This document shows, piece by piece, positions 1 to 13,900 of a stretch of DNA of 64,000 nt. The notes beneath the pieces were generated by a model. That model was not told where the DNA came from, did no database searches, and worked only from the letters and a program-made list of their open reading frames with translations. The stretch lies in the NCBI GenBank assembly GCA_903813345.2, contig CAIIXF020000009.1, positions 14,520,347 through 14,584,346 of the forward strand, in the 5' to 3' direction. A program made the position numbers and the translations under genes. Position 1 is the first letter of the stretch. Every line of letters starts with the position of its first letter. The stretch comes from Owenia fusiformis. Taxonomy: Eukaryota > Annelida > Polychaeta > Sabellida > Oweniidae.

Positions 1-674
1 AGAATTTATCCCTAAATTTTCATCGCAAAATTTATCCCAATTTGATCCCATTTTGTTATGATACTGTGAACACGGATGTTGTTCAATTAGATAGGGATAC
101 ACATTTCAACTTTTACTTGAACTTGTTCCGAAACTAAGTGAATGAAAACATCGAATCAAACTATTGATTTTTAGACTGTATTCTGATTACGACTCCCAAA
201 CTACGCTACCACACGAGGGTCGTGACACTTTAACATATCAGAAAATTGTTGATTGTTGATTTTTTTTAAAACTAGACCTCTATCAATATATACTATTATT
301 TTAAGCTTTGACATAAAATTGATACAGGAATGTTTGAGGTATTTTGTTTCTTTGTAATTCTATACCTTTTTTTGTGCAATATGTTAGGCACATTTCCATA
401 AAATTTCCTATAGCACTATTTTTGTGCTTCAGCCACACTTTCAAATTCTTAAAATATTTCAGTCTCGGCCATGTTATTCACATTTTAACAATTTTGTACT
501 ATTTTGTACCCACTTCCTATTTAAGTAAAGTGAGGTTTAAAGCATGAAAATCAAGTTTGTTTCTACTGGTATTTTCTTTAATTTGTCTTAAAATGTGAAG
601 CAAAATTGCCAATAAGTAAAATGATATGAAATGCACTGCAGTTTCTTGTATGTTGATGCCTTAAGAGTTTGTGG
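1..674. other. Downstream flank of NME5, no gene seen
   Basis: This AT-rich stretch holds no coding exon that I can recognise. The only useful signal is a minus-strand ATTAAA (plus-strand 577-582), about 95 bases beyond the NME5 stop codon, which could be its poly(A) signal. The short open frame at 344-547 has no domain-like content or splice context. Confidence 0.5.
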
Positions 675-3600
675 TCAGATAGGTTCTTCCACTATTGGAC
701 CTTTGCCTCCAACCTGAGGCTTGTTGGGGTTGTTTTCAAGTAGCCAGTCTGCTAAAAACACCTGCAATTAAAGGTTAGATTCAATATCAGATGAACACAA
801 TTGAATTCAAAAGGTGGATAAAAAGTGGTGCCTCGTTTCACCAATAGAGGGAATGGTTATCTGTCCCTGGAAGGATTTCCCAGAATGCAACTCAAACTGA
901 TAGTTCAGCAGTTTTCTGATATTTGTCCTAGTATGTATGCATACATATTGCATATTTTACAAACAAAGCATTGAGATTAGGGCTATACTTAAGGATTTAA
1001 GCCCTGTACTCAGTGCAATGTGTGCTGAATCATTCCATTAAAGGTTTTGTTTCCAAATCTGCATGACAGTGCAGCGGGAATGCAACATTTAGGAAACAAC
1101 CCCTGGGTGGAATGAAGCAGCTACAATGCATTGAAGTCTTCAATTCTTTTCATACATTGCAAAATATTTTCTACAAAATCACCTAAAAGATATAAAATCA
1201 CTATAAGAACATATTTTCAATGAAACATTTTGCAAGGGTCAAGTTGGCAAGGTATCAATTTCAATCTCGAGAGTCAACTTGTCACATTGACAACTTGTAA
1301 CAAGTGATTTTGAATGTGGTGATTGGTGATATAACGCACTGCAGTTGAAATACTGTGTTCAGATTGACTGGAATCAGACACACCTTGCTTAGCCATGTCT
1401 AAATCCTAATTAATGGAGTTGGTACCTCCACATTCATTTTGTATTTGTATACAGTTACAATCCAGTGAAAATATCAAGTCTTTTTACTCTACTATGAGTA
1501 ATGTCCAGCCAAAATATACATACCACTGGGTCTCTTGGCTTTTCCTTACACAAAGTTGTTAGTCCCTTTAGTAGTGTTGGATTTACAGATTTAGCAAGGT
1601 AGTCCCTGGCTGCCTGGCCTACTGGTATAGGCTCTACTACACCTGAAAAACACCATCATACATTCTACAGCCTTGGTAATGGCATTACTGAAAATACTCA
1701 TATGATAACAATCATCTACAAAGATCCTACTAATATCAACATAGCAATCATTTTATTATATAAATACCAAGTTCATATGGGGATAACAACATATTCATTC
1801 CAATCTTGAATTAAGTGCTTAAAATGGTTTGACATACAACATCTTCGCCTGATTTAGGGGAGGCATCAAAAGTTTGATGTCGGATCGGTAACTAAATAAA
1901 TCTAGTTTTGACTCTGACAAAATACCATGAAAGTTGATCGCTGACTTCTGGTTCGAGAATTTGAAAAAATATTGCTAAACACGATCTCGTTTTTGTTAAG
2001 AATAGATAGAAAAATAGAATCCATTGGAATGATCTTGACGAAGAAAGCATCAGGTAAAATCTTCATTTTTAAACCATTTCAAGGCATTCTGAGTAGAAAT
2101 TACAAAAAATTTGAAATGTTGAAATTTGTCGGATAGCAAACTGAAATGGGTTTGAACCCCCTCCCCCCTGACTAGATTTATTTAGTTTTCTATATGACAT
2201 CGAACTTTTGATGCCTCCCCTTACTGTTAACATAAAGTTCCAACCATGAATAGCTTATTAGTTTAACTCCTGTTCAGTTTGAGTCAATATTTGATTTTTT
2301 GTTTATAAAATAATTGATTTTGTTCTGAACTTATAGATAGGCTTTTTTAAGTAAGTTAACACATAGAAATTTTGAAATCCCAAGTTAAATATGATATACA
2401 CTTGACTTTTTCGAGTTATTATTTTATATCCAAGAGGGGATATCACCCATCTTCAGTAATCACTCATTGATAAAATGATATCCCTCTAAAATCATTTGAT
2501 ATTTTGGTTCACTAAAAACCGTCAACAAGAAAAGTATACTTACTATCTGGAAAAAAGAAGCGAATTTCTCTCTCAGCTGCACTATAACCATCGCTGCCAT
2601 GTAAAGCATTTCTTTGGTCATCTGTGCCATAAATAGCACGCAAACTGCAAAAGTAAAAAACCTTAAAGGAATTCTAAGATATAGAGGCAGTTCAATTACA
2701 TCCCAGGACAAGACCAAATGACATCCAATACTTAGACTGAAAGACCTATATTTTGATTTAATGTTCAACTCAAATATACATACTAGATCTTAGCAGATAT
2801 CAGGCAAATAAATAACATATTTTTATGATCGATAAAACTTTAAGATATACAACAGGAAGTATGTTTTCAAACGTAAGTTATATTATTTTTGTTAAACATG
2901 GCTTTTTAAAGGTTCAAACATCAAATTTGAATGGCCATTCATGCATATTTCGAAAATAGATACACCAAAGAAGGTTTTAGACCAGGCAGTCATGTCTATA
3001 GCCAGAAAAATGTTATTTTCAACCATTTTTTATCCTCTATAATCGCCATGTCACTTTAAGAAGTAAAATAAAAATCCAAAATGACGTCTCTCAAGTTGAG
3101 TGATAAAATTGATAGAGGTTTGCTTTAGTTATCTAGTTCTATTGTCAGCATTGAGGAACTCAATTTATTTTTATTTCAGTGCATTTTATAACTGTATCCC
3201 GGCCTCAGCTATTACCCAAAAATAGCCTTACCAATCTGGATGTGTTTCTTTTGCCTTTAGTGTATTCGTTGGTCCAATAAGTTCCCTCCAATATGCAATT
3301 GCCTTTTCTCTAGCCAGACACATTGCTAATATTGGTCCACTACTCATATATGCCACTAGACTAGGAAAAAACATCTTTCCATAATGTTCAGCATAGAAGT
3401 CACTTGCTTGTTCTGGAGTTAAGTGGACTCTTCTTTTCTGAAACAATGTACAATGTGTAAAACAAAAATACATAATTTATATCTTTCTTTTGTGACTTAC
3501 TGAAATAAAGTTTCATTGTTTAATTGTCTAAACATCCATCTCCAGTTTGACTTCAGGGTCCAAAACTATAGCCCTGCGAGCGCTACATTACTTTATCTGT

Positions 3601-4614
3601 ATATATACATGTACATGTAATTACAACAAGGGAGAATTTGGAACATACCTGTATATTGTACAACAGATAAAAATACATACCTCAATAAATTCATGAGTAT
3701 TTTGAGATTTTTAGGAATATCAAGAATTTTCTTATATAGATATATAAAGATAATATTTATTTAGCATCGGTTTACCCTTATGTACACAAATAGCCTAACA
3801 TAAGCGCATGCCGCAAGCGCTAGGCCTAATATCCATCTTCAATCTTTGTATCAGATTGTAATCGGTGAGGTTTACTCGAGTCTCTAGCTTACAGCTAGAT
3901 GTAACTTCATTGATTTCGTATATACTCATATTTCGTATGTAAAAATTGCTACATGCACCTAGAAATCATTTTTAATAAATTTTATAAATATTTTTAACAT
4001 GTTTAAGAATATTAATTATATTTAGGATGAAGCGTTGCTTGTCTGGATTTAGATATTTCAAAATTTCTTTTCGGAGTTTGACACATGGTGAAATTTTCTC
4101 GCTGTAGCTAAAAAATGGCTTGCGGTTCAGGACGTGAATAAATGGAAGAAATTATTCTCGCTTAAAGAAATCAAATAAAACAACAGATTCAGACGGAGAT
4201 GTGTGCTGATGTTTATCAAATCTATACATAGAGGTATATTTCATATTATTATGTCGTATTTACTGTGCGTGTGACACAATAATTTACAATATTTACAATA
4301 CCAAGACAGCTCAATCTTTCTACTCAAAGCCGGAATATAGAGAAGGCTTTGGACCGAAGTAAGGTGAGGTGACTCCTTTTGGATGTCATATATGTTCATA
4401 AAAACGTATTGGTATTTGAAGACATGCTTATAGTAATTCTGTAACCATGTCATGAATTTCATTTGCTTACTTGAATAACAGTAAATCCAGATCTCAAAAT
4501 TATGTCTTCAATTTCTTCAGATTTGTGTACAGCATCGGGCTTTATAATCGCCAAAGTCCGCTCTACAAATATTTGAGGTGCCTGCATATTCACTGCTTCG
4601 CTCTCCCCTGTCAT
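675..4614 (-). CDS. NME5: NME5, nucleoside diphosphate kinase homolog 5 (complete, 5 exons)
   Basis: Coding exons on the minus strand are 4614-4471, 3437-3232, 2644-2544, 1642-1524 and 761-675. They join in frame through GT-AG introns to give 218 residues, against about 212 in vertebrate NME5. The N-terminal NDK fold (about residues 12-150) contains LAIIKPDAV, the KMFFPSLVAYMSSGP segment and NALHGSD, whose His132 aligns with the phospho-histidine of NDP kinases. A C-terminal Dpy-30-like helix pair follows (about 157-200, VGQAARDYL through VFLADWLLENNP). This NDK plus Dpy-30 layout is diagnostic of NME5. The family is known as a component of motile-cilium axonemes linked to radial spokes, and vertebrate members have weak or no kinase activity. 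A residue that is Ser in human NME5 is Cys117 here, at the exon 2-3 junction. The ATG at 4614 is the first in-frame Met before the conserved region; a second Met at codon 10 is a possible alternative. Confidence 0.96.
1857..2220. mobile_element. MITE with about 50-bp terminal inverted repeats, NME5 intron 3
   Basis: The left arm begins GGGGAGGCATCAAAAGTT and continues to a run reading AACTAAATAAATCTAG. The right arm (about 2165-2220) is its inverted, slightly diverged copy. The interior of about 260 bp has no coding capacity. It lies between NME5 exons 3 and 4. The family is unknown and target-site duplications were not resolved. Confidence 0.7.
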
Positions 4615-4937
4615 GGCAATCTTTAGTAACGATACAATTGTCTAAAATGTATTCTAACTAATAAAAAGCACTCATTTACTGCTGCAAGTCCAGAAAAATT
4701 GAAAATGGTTGCTAAGAAACTTACGACTTCCGGTTTCAAAGTGAAGCAGCTTAACCCATTGACAAATTCAAAAAGCCCTAATGTATTTTCGTTTTCTCTA
4801 TTCAGGATATTCTGTGATATTATATGGTTGTTCAGAACCGGACCCCGATGATATGACAGAGACCCAGAGACACTGACAGCCCGGAAACAATACCTTCGAA
4901 ATTTGTGTTTGTTCAGGAGTAAGCGGCATCTAGAGAA
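4615..4937. promoter_or_regulatory. Bidirectional promoter region between NME5 and NAT9
   Basis: The start codons of NME5 (minus, 4614) and NAT9 (plus, 4938) are only 323 bp apart and diverge, so both promoters and 5' UTRs must lie in or very near this interval. I see no TATA box at a convincing distance. It contains the X-box-like motif listed separately. Confidence 0.75.
4708..4720. promoter_or_regulatory. Candidate RFX X-box
   Basis: GTTGCTAAGAAAC fits the RFX X-box pattern RYYNYY-N1-RRNRAC. It lies 94 bp upstream of the NME5 start, within the usual distance for ciliary genes. NME5 is a ciliary protein and RFX factors drive ciliary genes, so the placement makes biological sense. A 13-mer with degenerate positions can also occur by chance. 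Confidence 0.45.
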
Positions 4938-7900
4938 ATGAAGCAAAATCAAAACATGTGTATCATTGGAAATGATATTCTACTTATTCCTTACAAAGCT
5001 AAGCATGTACCGAAGTAAGTATATTTATATATGAAAGGTGATATAAAGATTGCCATAGACGTTAGATTAGATAGATAGATTAGAATTATGGAAATATCTG
5101 AGTAGAATTGTCCAAAACAAAATCACCCACCTGTTGCAAGACCATGGGCTTTCAACAGATTTATGCCTGGCACATGTTATTAAGTGTTTTTAGTTGTGCA
5201 AGTTGATTAGCTGATGGACTTTGATTATTACTTTCCTTTGGTTTCGTCTCAATCAATTATTTCTGGTTTGACAGCCATCACAGTGCTGTATCCCAACTGC
5301 GTGAATAATACACTGTATGCACGCAGTTTGATACACTGACAAACTGGGCGCATATCAACATTGCATCATACAAGTTGGAGTTTGTGTTTTCAAACGTCAT
5401 TTTAGACATTTATTCTGCATTGATTTATCGTTTCATACATCCATTCGGTGGCGATTATATAATTCTACCATGTGTTAGCGAAAACTATGTCCAGATGAAT
5501 GCAGGTTTCAAAATACAAGCAGATTAATAAAAAAAATTCCATCTGTTTTTTGATTACCGACACATAAGTTGATGTCACGTACACTTTTCCCGCAGAAATA
5601 GAAAATACTTGGGTTTTGTTTCATAGATAAATCTCAACCCAGTTCTCACGTACAATACAAAATATTTTGTATTAAATCAGATGATCATGAGACAAACAGA
5701 CATTATATGATGCAATACTGTATATTTGAACACGAAAGCTCCTTAGGAACCTAAGATTGAGATAACTAGGTTTACATCGGGAAAAAAATTGAGTGCTACT
5801 TGTAAAGTAAGTAAGTCTCCATATAATGGTACTGTACAAAACTAACCTTTTATTTCCAGTGCTTTTCATCCTTAAGGGAGTCGTCTCCTCCCATCTGCCA
5901 TTTTTAAATATACGCCCAGTTTGTCAGTGTTTCAAACTGCATGCATAGTATGCACACAGTTTGGATACCGTGCCGTGCCATGGTATGATCATTAAATATA
6001 CTCAACAGATATTATATGCTGGGGTTGTACATTGCAAATCAACATTCTGACTTTCATGAATCAGCTTTTTGACTTTCATTAAGATCTAACTAGATTAATT
6101 ACCTTTTTTGACGGACATTGAAATATTGACCTGGCCCATTAACATTGATACTATCACTATTATATTGATGTTAATATTGAACTATTTAAAATGTGACCGC
6201 TGGTGAAACATAAATACAATGTATTAGGACAGAAAAATAGGCATAACCTTTCAGTAGGTTTGAATCAAGAATTCAAAAGCTCTTAGACTGGAAAGTCGTG
6301 CATGTTGTTTCTTTGACGTATCATCAAGGTAACTAGATAAGGAGTGGTAAACAGCTGATATCTACCTACGATGGCTGTAACCTGACAAGTACTCTCCCTA
6401 GAGAGATGATCATGAACAGGGTACAGTTTAGACAAACCATTTTCCAGGAAGAGGCTTTAGATAGCAATACAAGTTCCTGTGGTATATGTGCATGTGGGAG
6501 GGGCACTTACGATGTACTTTACCAGTTTCTTTCTGGAAGGCTTATGTTAGTCTCAGTATCAACAAAAGTTTTACTCGAAATTTTGTTATCTGTTAACAGA
6601 TTAACATCATTAACATGAGTATCAGAACCATTGTAATGCAACATTTTTATCTCTAGATATCATGACTGGATGAAAAGTGAAGAATTACAGAAGTTGACTG
6701 CATCTGAGCCACTCACTCTTGAGGAAGAATATTCCATGCAACAAGCCTGGGCTGAGGACGCTGACAGTGAGTAGAGAGGTTAAATCTCATTTTAATAACC
6801 GCTGATTTCAGTGTTCTTAGTAGGATTTCGCTATATCGCTCAAATGGACTCAATTTACACAATTTTGACCAAAGATCCATGTGCAGTATGGCAAGTGATT
6901 TTAAATGGTCATATTCTTTCTCCATGAGGACTTTCTGGCCATAAATACAGTGCGTATAAAAAAAACGCAACAGATTGTTATTTTGGAAAAGCACAAAATC
7001 AGTGATAACAGCATTGATTTCATTCAATGTACCATAAAGCCATGTATCTCCTCTTTCCAATGGTATATCATTCATTGATATTGGGTCATGGTTGGGTGAG
7101 TAATCATTCCTTTTGAAAAGTGGGCCAAAGTTAGCTTGGGACAAATTTATAAACATCGCGAAAGTCAGTCTACAGGGCCCAAAGCAATATTGGAAGAAAA
7201 CATGAAACCCATGATGACTACATCAATTTCATTCAATGTACCAAAAAGCCAAATTACTCCTCTTTGCAATGGAATGTCATTCATTCACAGAGAGTCATGG
7301 CAGGCCGGATAATCATTAAATTCGCAAAATGGGGTAAAATTCAACCCGGACCCAAGATTTAAACATTGCAAAAGTCAGTGCATAGGGCATAAGGGCAATA
7401 GCAGGCCTGTCAACTTGGGAACACCTAACATGAGTGACTTGGAAATGTTGAACACCTCCCCTCAGAATGTGGACACCTTGGTGCAAATCTGACGCTGTGT
7501 AGACGAACTTTTTTAGAAATTTTTCTACAGAAATATTTTTGCTTGACAATTACCAGGTAAAATGTGTATTTGCGTGACATTTTCTGTCACGCAAAAATAA
7601 CTAGCGTGACTTCAAATTCTTCAGCAAATGTGTGACAAATACGCAAATTGCGGGACAGTTGACAGGCCTGCAATAGCCTAGATGCAAGTAGAAATGATCT
7701 TGATTTACGTCATTAAAAATTCACAATTCAGTCAAACTGATGTCATATTTGGAATCTAAATGTAAAATTACATCTAGAAATTTGGTTTTGCAAAGAGTTT
7801 ATCAACTATGAAAATTTATTCCCCATAGATTCCCCATAGACCCCATGTTGTAAAACCACAAAAAGTGAAATATCTTTTCTTGTGTTGGGCAGATAATATT

Positions 7901-10900
7901 TTCTCTTACTGGACATATTTAAATTTGTATAACTATCACATACATAAGGGTAATATGAAAAGTGAACCACTAAAACTGATACCCTGCCATGTTATTTCCC
8001 CCGAATCAGCCACCTGGTGGCAAACTGGTAACTACCTACTCGCATCTGAGTAATTTGAAGAAGGTGTGGCAGGTGTGACATAGACAAAAGTGTTCAACTC
8101 ATACTCTTACAAGAATACATCGTATACTCCTCCAAATTGCCACCACTTCTTTGCACATAAAGATGCGCTAATCTCTCCATGTCATGCATGGTTCAGCCCT
8201 GAGTCAAATGTTGGTTAAAGCGGAGACAAGCAGCCCATTGGCAATTCTTTCTCCAAATTTTGCAATATCTGGTGGAGGAATGGTGAGCATAGATGCTCTC
8301 GAGATAGCTCCAAATTAAGAGGTCACAACAATTCAAGTCAGGAGCACTTCCAATGGCACTTAGCCCTTGCACTGATTTTTGCAATATCTGAAACTTGGTT
8401 GATCCAGAGACGATTTTGACACACTGTGCAAATGGAAGGATTTCTCACCCAACCATGACCACATGTGAATGAATGACATATCATTGCAAAGAGGAGGGAT
8501 GTGGCTTCATGGTAAATTAAATGAAATTGATGTAGTCATTACAAGTTTTGTGATTTTACGAGATAACTGCTTGTTGCATTTTTTTTATATGCCCTATAAA
8601 GTGTTCTTTATTAAAACAATATGTTTTCTTTCAAGTGAAGTCCTCATGATAGTAAAATATCAATCAAATCTCAAAACCCAGTACCCTCTTGTTTCATAAT
8701 AGCTCTAGTATAGTGATCACTTGATTTGGCTATCTAGAATTGTCCAAGAATTATTCTAGTCAAACTTCAAAACTATGTTACATTGTGGGTCTTATGTTCT
8801 GTTCAAAGATGAGTTTCATAAGGTAAAATTATGTATTTATTATTACTTAACTTAGATTCACTCTTTCCATGTTTCACAATTTTTGATTAGAATTGCTACA
8901 CCCTGGTTTATAAAGTTGTTTGTGTACAGGTATTTATTTTATTTTATTACAGAATGTACGTTTATAATCCTATCCAAAGAGGACTACAATGTGATACATG
9001 ACGAGGCTTCAATTGAAGAAGGTAACATTGTTGAACCTCTGAAATGCTAAATCTGGAGTTAAAATTGAGACAGCAGAATGTGAAATTTGAATGATTGGTT
9101 AAACTAGGTTTTGTGAATGTGACATGTAAAAGATGTGCAATTGATGGTATACGTCTATACGAGACTCAAATACATAAGGTCTAACCCTGGGGGTCTAATC
9201 TTATATTTTGCATTCCTTTTCCTTACATCATTATGAAAATATTGGATGTGGTGGTGTTAAAATCCAAATACAGTGAACATGAGTTCCCAAACATTTATAA
9301 CATGTGTTTCACTATCATGCCTTCAACCGTTTCTCAAGCTTTCCATACATTTCAATGCTATATTGAAGCCTTCAGGGAAGTCATGTTCCACTTTTACCTA
9401 AAAAAGATATTTGAAGCTCTATACTAGGTATATCAAGTATATTAAAATGAAGATTATACACTCAAGCCTTTGTGTCATATTACACTAAATAAGAAGCAGC
9501 CACATTACAGTGTACATGTATCATAATATTTCAGAGGCAATGGCTGGAGATGTCAATATGTTCTTCAATGACCCATAATAAGAAGCAGCCACATCACACT
9601 TTACCTGTATACTAATATTTCAGAGGCAATTGCTGGAGATGTCAGTATGTTCTTCAATGACCCATAATATGAAGCAGCCACATCACAATATACATGTATC
9701 ATAATATTTCAGACGCAATGGCTGAAGATGTCAATATGTTCTTCAATGACCCATAATAGGAAGCAGCCACATCACAATGTACCTGTATCATAATATTTCA
9801 GAGGCAATGGCTGGAGATGTCAGTATGTTCTTCAATGACCCATAATAAGAAGCAGCCACATCACAATGTACCTGTATCATAATATTTCAGAGGCAATGGC
9901 TGGAGATGTCAATATGTTCTTCAATGACCCATTATAAGAAGCAGCCACATTACAGTGTACATGTACCATAATATTTCAGAGGCAATGGCTGGAGATGTCA
10001 ATATGTTCTTCAATGACCCATAATAGGAAGCAACCACATCACACTGTACCTGTATCATAATATTTCAGAGGCAATGGCTGGAGATGTCAATATGTTCTTC
10101 AATGACCCATAATAGGAAGCAGCCACATTACAGTGTACCTGTATCCTAATATTTCAGAGGCAATGGCTGGAGATGTCAATATGTTCTTTAATGACCCATA
10201 ATAAGAAGCAGCCACATTACAGTGTACATGTATCATAATATTTCAGAGGCAATGGCTGGAGATGTCAATATGTTCTTCAATGACCCATAATAGAAAGCAG
10301 CCACATCACAGTGTACCTGTATCATAATATTTCAGAGGCAATGGCTGGAGATGTCAATATGTTCTTTAATGACCCATAATAAGAAGCAGCCACATTACAG
10401 TGTACATGTATCATAATATTTCAGAGGCAATGGCTGGAGATGTCAATATGTTCTTCAATGACCCATAATAAGAAGCAGCCACATCACACTTTACCTGTAT
10501 CATAATATTTCAGAGGCAATGGCTGGAGATGTCAATATGTTCTTCAATGACCCATAATAGAAAGCAATCACATCACACTGTACCTGTATCATAATATTTC
10601 AGAGGCAATGGCTGGAGATGTCAATATGGTCTTCAATGACCCATAATAAGAAGCAGCCACATCACAGTGTACCTGTATCATAATATTTCAGAGGCAATGG
10701 CTGGAGATGTCAATATGTTCTTCAATGACCCATAATAAGAAGCAGCCACATCACACTTTACCTGTATCATAATATTTCAGAGGCAATGGCTGGAGATGTC
10801 AATATGTTCTTCAATGACCCATAATAAGAAGCAGCCACATCACACTTTACCTGTATCATAATATTTCAGAGGCAATGGCTGGAGATGTCAATATGGTCTT

Positions 10901-13900
10901 CAATGACCCATAATAAGAAGCAGCCACATCACACTTTACCTGTATCATAATATTTCAGAGGCAATGGCTGGAGATGTCAATATGTTCTTCAATGACCCAT
11001 AATAGAAAGCAACCACATCACACTGTACCTGTATCATAATATTTCAGAGGCAATGGCTGGAGATGTCAATATGTTCTTCAATGACCCATAATAGAAAGCA
11101 ATCACATCACACTGTACCTGTATCATAATATTTCAGAGGCAATGGCTGGAGATGTCAATATGTTCTTCAATGACCCATAATAAGAAGCAGCCACATTACA
11201 GTGTACCTGTATCATAATATTTCAGAGGCAATGGCTGGAGATGTCAACATGTTCTTCAATGACCCATAATAAGAATCAGCCACATTACAGTGTACCTGTA
11301 TCATAATATTTCAGAGGCAATGGCTGGAGATGTCAATATGTTCTTCAATGACCCATAATAAGAAGCAGCCACATTACAGTGTACCTGTATCATAATATTT
11401 CAGAGGCAATGGCTGGAGATGTCAATATGTTCTTCAACTAGATAATGGCAACTCCGCGGAGTAGCAAATCCCAACGAACAAATTACCGAATTCCAATCAA
11501 TTATACTCATTACTTTGGTTAAAATTGAAAAACTTAGATTTTAGAATTGCGAATTCCTGCAAAGCAGCCATTTTGAATTTTTCTGAGGTACAAATCTGAA
11601 AAATAATACCATAATTGTGATCTACTCCAAAATTCCTTCAATTTGAGCATTATATAGCCATACGTTGAAGGGATCAAAAAATTATTGCGAAATCGTACAT
11701 TAGACGGCCATTTTGAATTTTACGAGGCTGGAATCAGAATAAGATACAATATTTGCAATCTACTCTTAATTGCATTTCATTTGAGTATAATAAAGCTATA
11801 CTTCAGAAAGATCTAAAAATTAGCGAAGATTTCTGTTTTCCTGACCCCCCACACACGGTCCCTGGGGGTCAGGATGAAAAACACTGAATATATGTGAAAT
11901 AGATAGATGTTGCGAATATACTACCAAAATTTCAAACAATAATATTAATTACTTTGGTTTAGAATGAAAAATTTATGATTTTTGCGAAAGAGTCCCGTCA
12001 TTTTTAAAGCAGTGGCCATCTTGCAAAAATCCATTTTGAATTTTCTGAGGTACAAATCTGAAAAATATTACCATAATTGTGATCTACTCCAAAATTCCTT
12101 TAATTTGAGTATTATATAGCCATACTTTGAAGGGATCGAAAATTATTGCGAAATTGTACATTAGACGGCCATTTTGAATTTTACGAGGCTCGAATCAGAA
12201 AAAAGATACAATATTTGCAATCTACTCTTAATTGCCTTTCATTTGAGTATAATAAAGCTATACTTCAGAAAGATCTAAAAATTAGCGAAAATTTCTGTTT
12301 CTCTGACCCCCCATACACGGCCCCTGGGGGTCAGGATAAAAACACGGAATATATGTGAAATAGATAGATGTTGCGAATATACTACCAAAATTTCAAACAA
12401 TAATATTAATTACTTTGGTTTAGAATGAAAAATTTATGATTTTTGCGAAAAAGTCCCGTCATTTTTAAAGCGGCGGCCATCTTGAAAAAAAATTTTTTTG
12501 CGTAAAACTATTCATCAATATACATCTTTCCACCAAATATGAAGAAAATCCGTCAACTAATATTTGAGTTATCTTCCGGACGGACAGACGGACGGACTGA
12601 CGGACGGACGGACGGAGGGCTTCACTATATCCCTACCGAACTTCGTTCGTTGGGTTGGGATAATGACCCATAATAGAAAGCAGCCACATCACAGTGTACC
12701 TGTATCATAATATTTCAGAGGCAATGGCTGGAGATGTCAATATGTTCTTTAATGACCCATAATAAGAAGCAGCCACATTACAGTGTACATGTATCATAAT
12801 ATTTCAGAGGCAATGGCTGGAGATGTCAATATGTTCTTCAATGACCCATAATAAGAAGCAGCCACATCACACTTTACCTGTATCATAATATTTCAGAGGC
12901 AATGGCTGGAGATGTCAATATGTTCTTCAATGACCCATAATAGAAAGCAATCACATCACACTGTACCTGTATCATAATATTTCAGAGGCAATGGCTGGAG
13001 ATGTCAATATGTTCTTCAATGACCCATAATAGAAAGCAATCACATCACACTGTACCTGTATCATAATATTTCAGAGGCAATGGCTGGAGATGTCAATATG
13101 TTCTTCAATGACCCATAATAAGAAGCAGCCACATTACAGTGTACCTGTATCATAATATTTCAGAGGCAATGGCTGGAGATGTCAATATGTTCTTCAATGA
13201 CCCATAATAAGAATCAGCCACATTACAGTGTACCTGTATCATAATATTTCAGAGGCAATGGCTGGAGATGTCAATATGGTCTTCAATGACCCATAATAAC
13301 AAGCAGCCACATCACAATGTACATGTATCATAATATTTCAGAGGCAATGGCTGGAGATGTCAATATGTTCTTCAATGACCCATAATAAGAATCAGCCACA
13401 TTACAGTGTACCTGTATCATAATATTTCAGAGGCAATGGCTGGAGATGTCAGTATGTTCTTCAATGACCCATAATAAGAATCAGCCACATTACAGTGTAC
13501 CTGTATCATAATATTTCAGAGGCAATGGCTGGAGATGTCAGTATGTTCTTCAATGACCCATAATAAGAATCAGCCACATTACAGTGTACCTGTATCATAA
13601 TATTTCAGAGGCAATGGCTGGAGATGTCAATATCTTCTTCAATGACCCAGATGAAAAATCCTCTGCAGAGCTAGAAATCATGATAGCAGGTAAGATTGTC
13701 ACAAACCGCATCATGCAACACTCATTTTCTATAACCTGCTGAACATTCAAGAAAATCCATGTTTGTCTACAATATTGAAACCCTAACTTTATGCTACTTT
13801 AATTACATTATAACAATAAATTGAAATTCTCCTTTTCTTTTCTCCAGAAAAGAGATACAGAAAAAAAGGTTTAGGGAAGGAGGCTTTGTTGGCAATGATG

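Noticed and set aside
6713-7156. 147-codon minus-strand open frame
   Set aside because: It overlaps NAT9 exon 2 on the opposite strand and then runs into a degenerate transposon arm; no domain-like content and no splice context of its own.
12146-12358. 70-codon frame inside the Helentron-like element
   Set aside because: It lies in one of two internal repeats of a non-autonomous element; the other repeat does not keep the frame open.
9486-13649. CRISPR-like array
   Set aside because: Units have no unique spacers, the host is clearly eukaryotic, and the repeat is explained by the NAT9 exon boundary.
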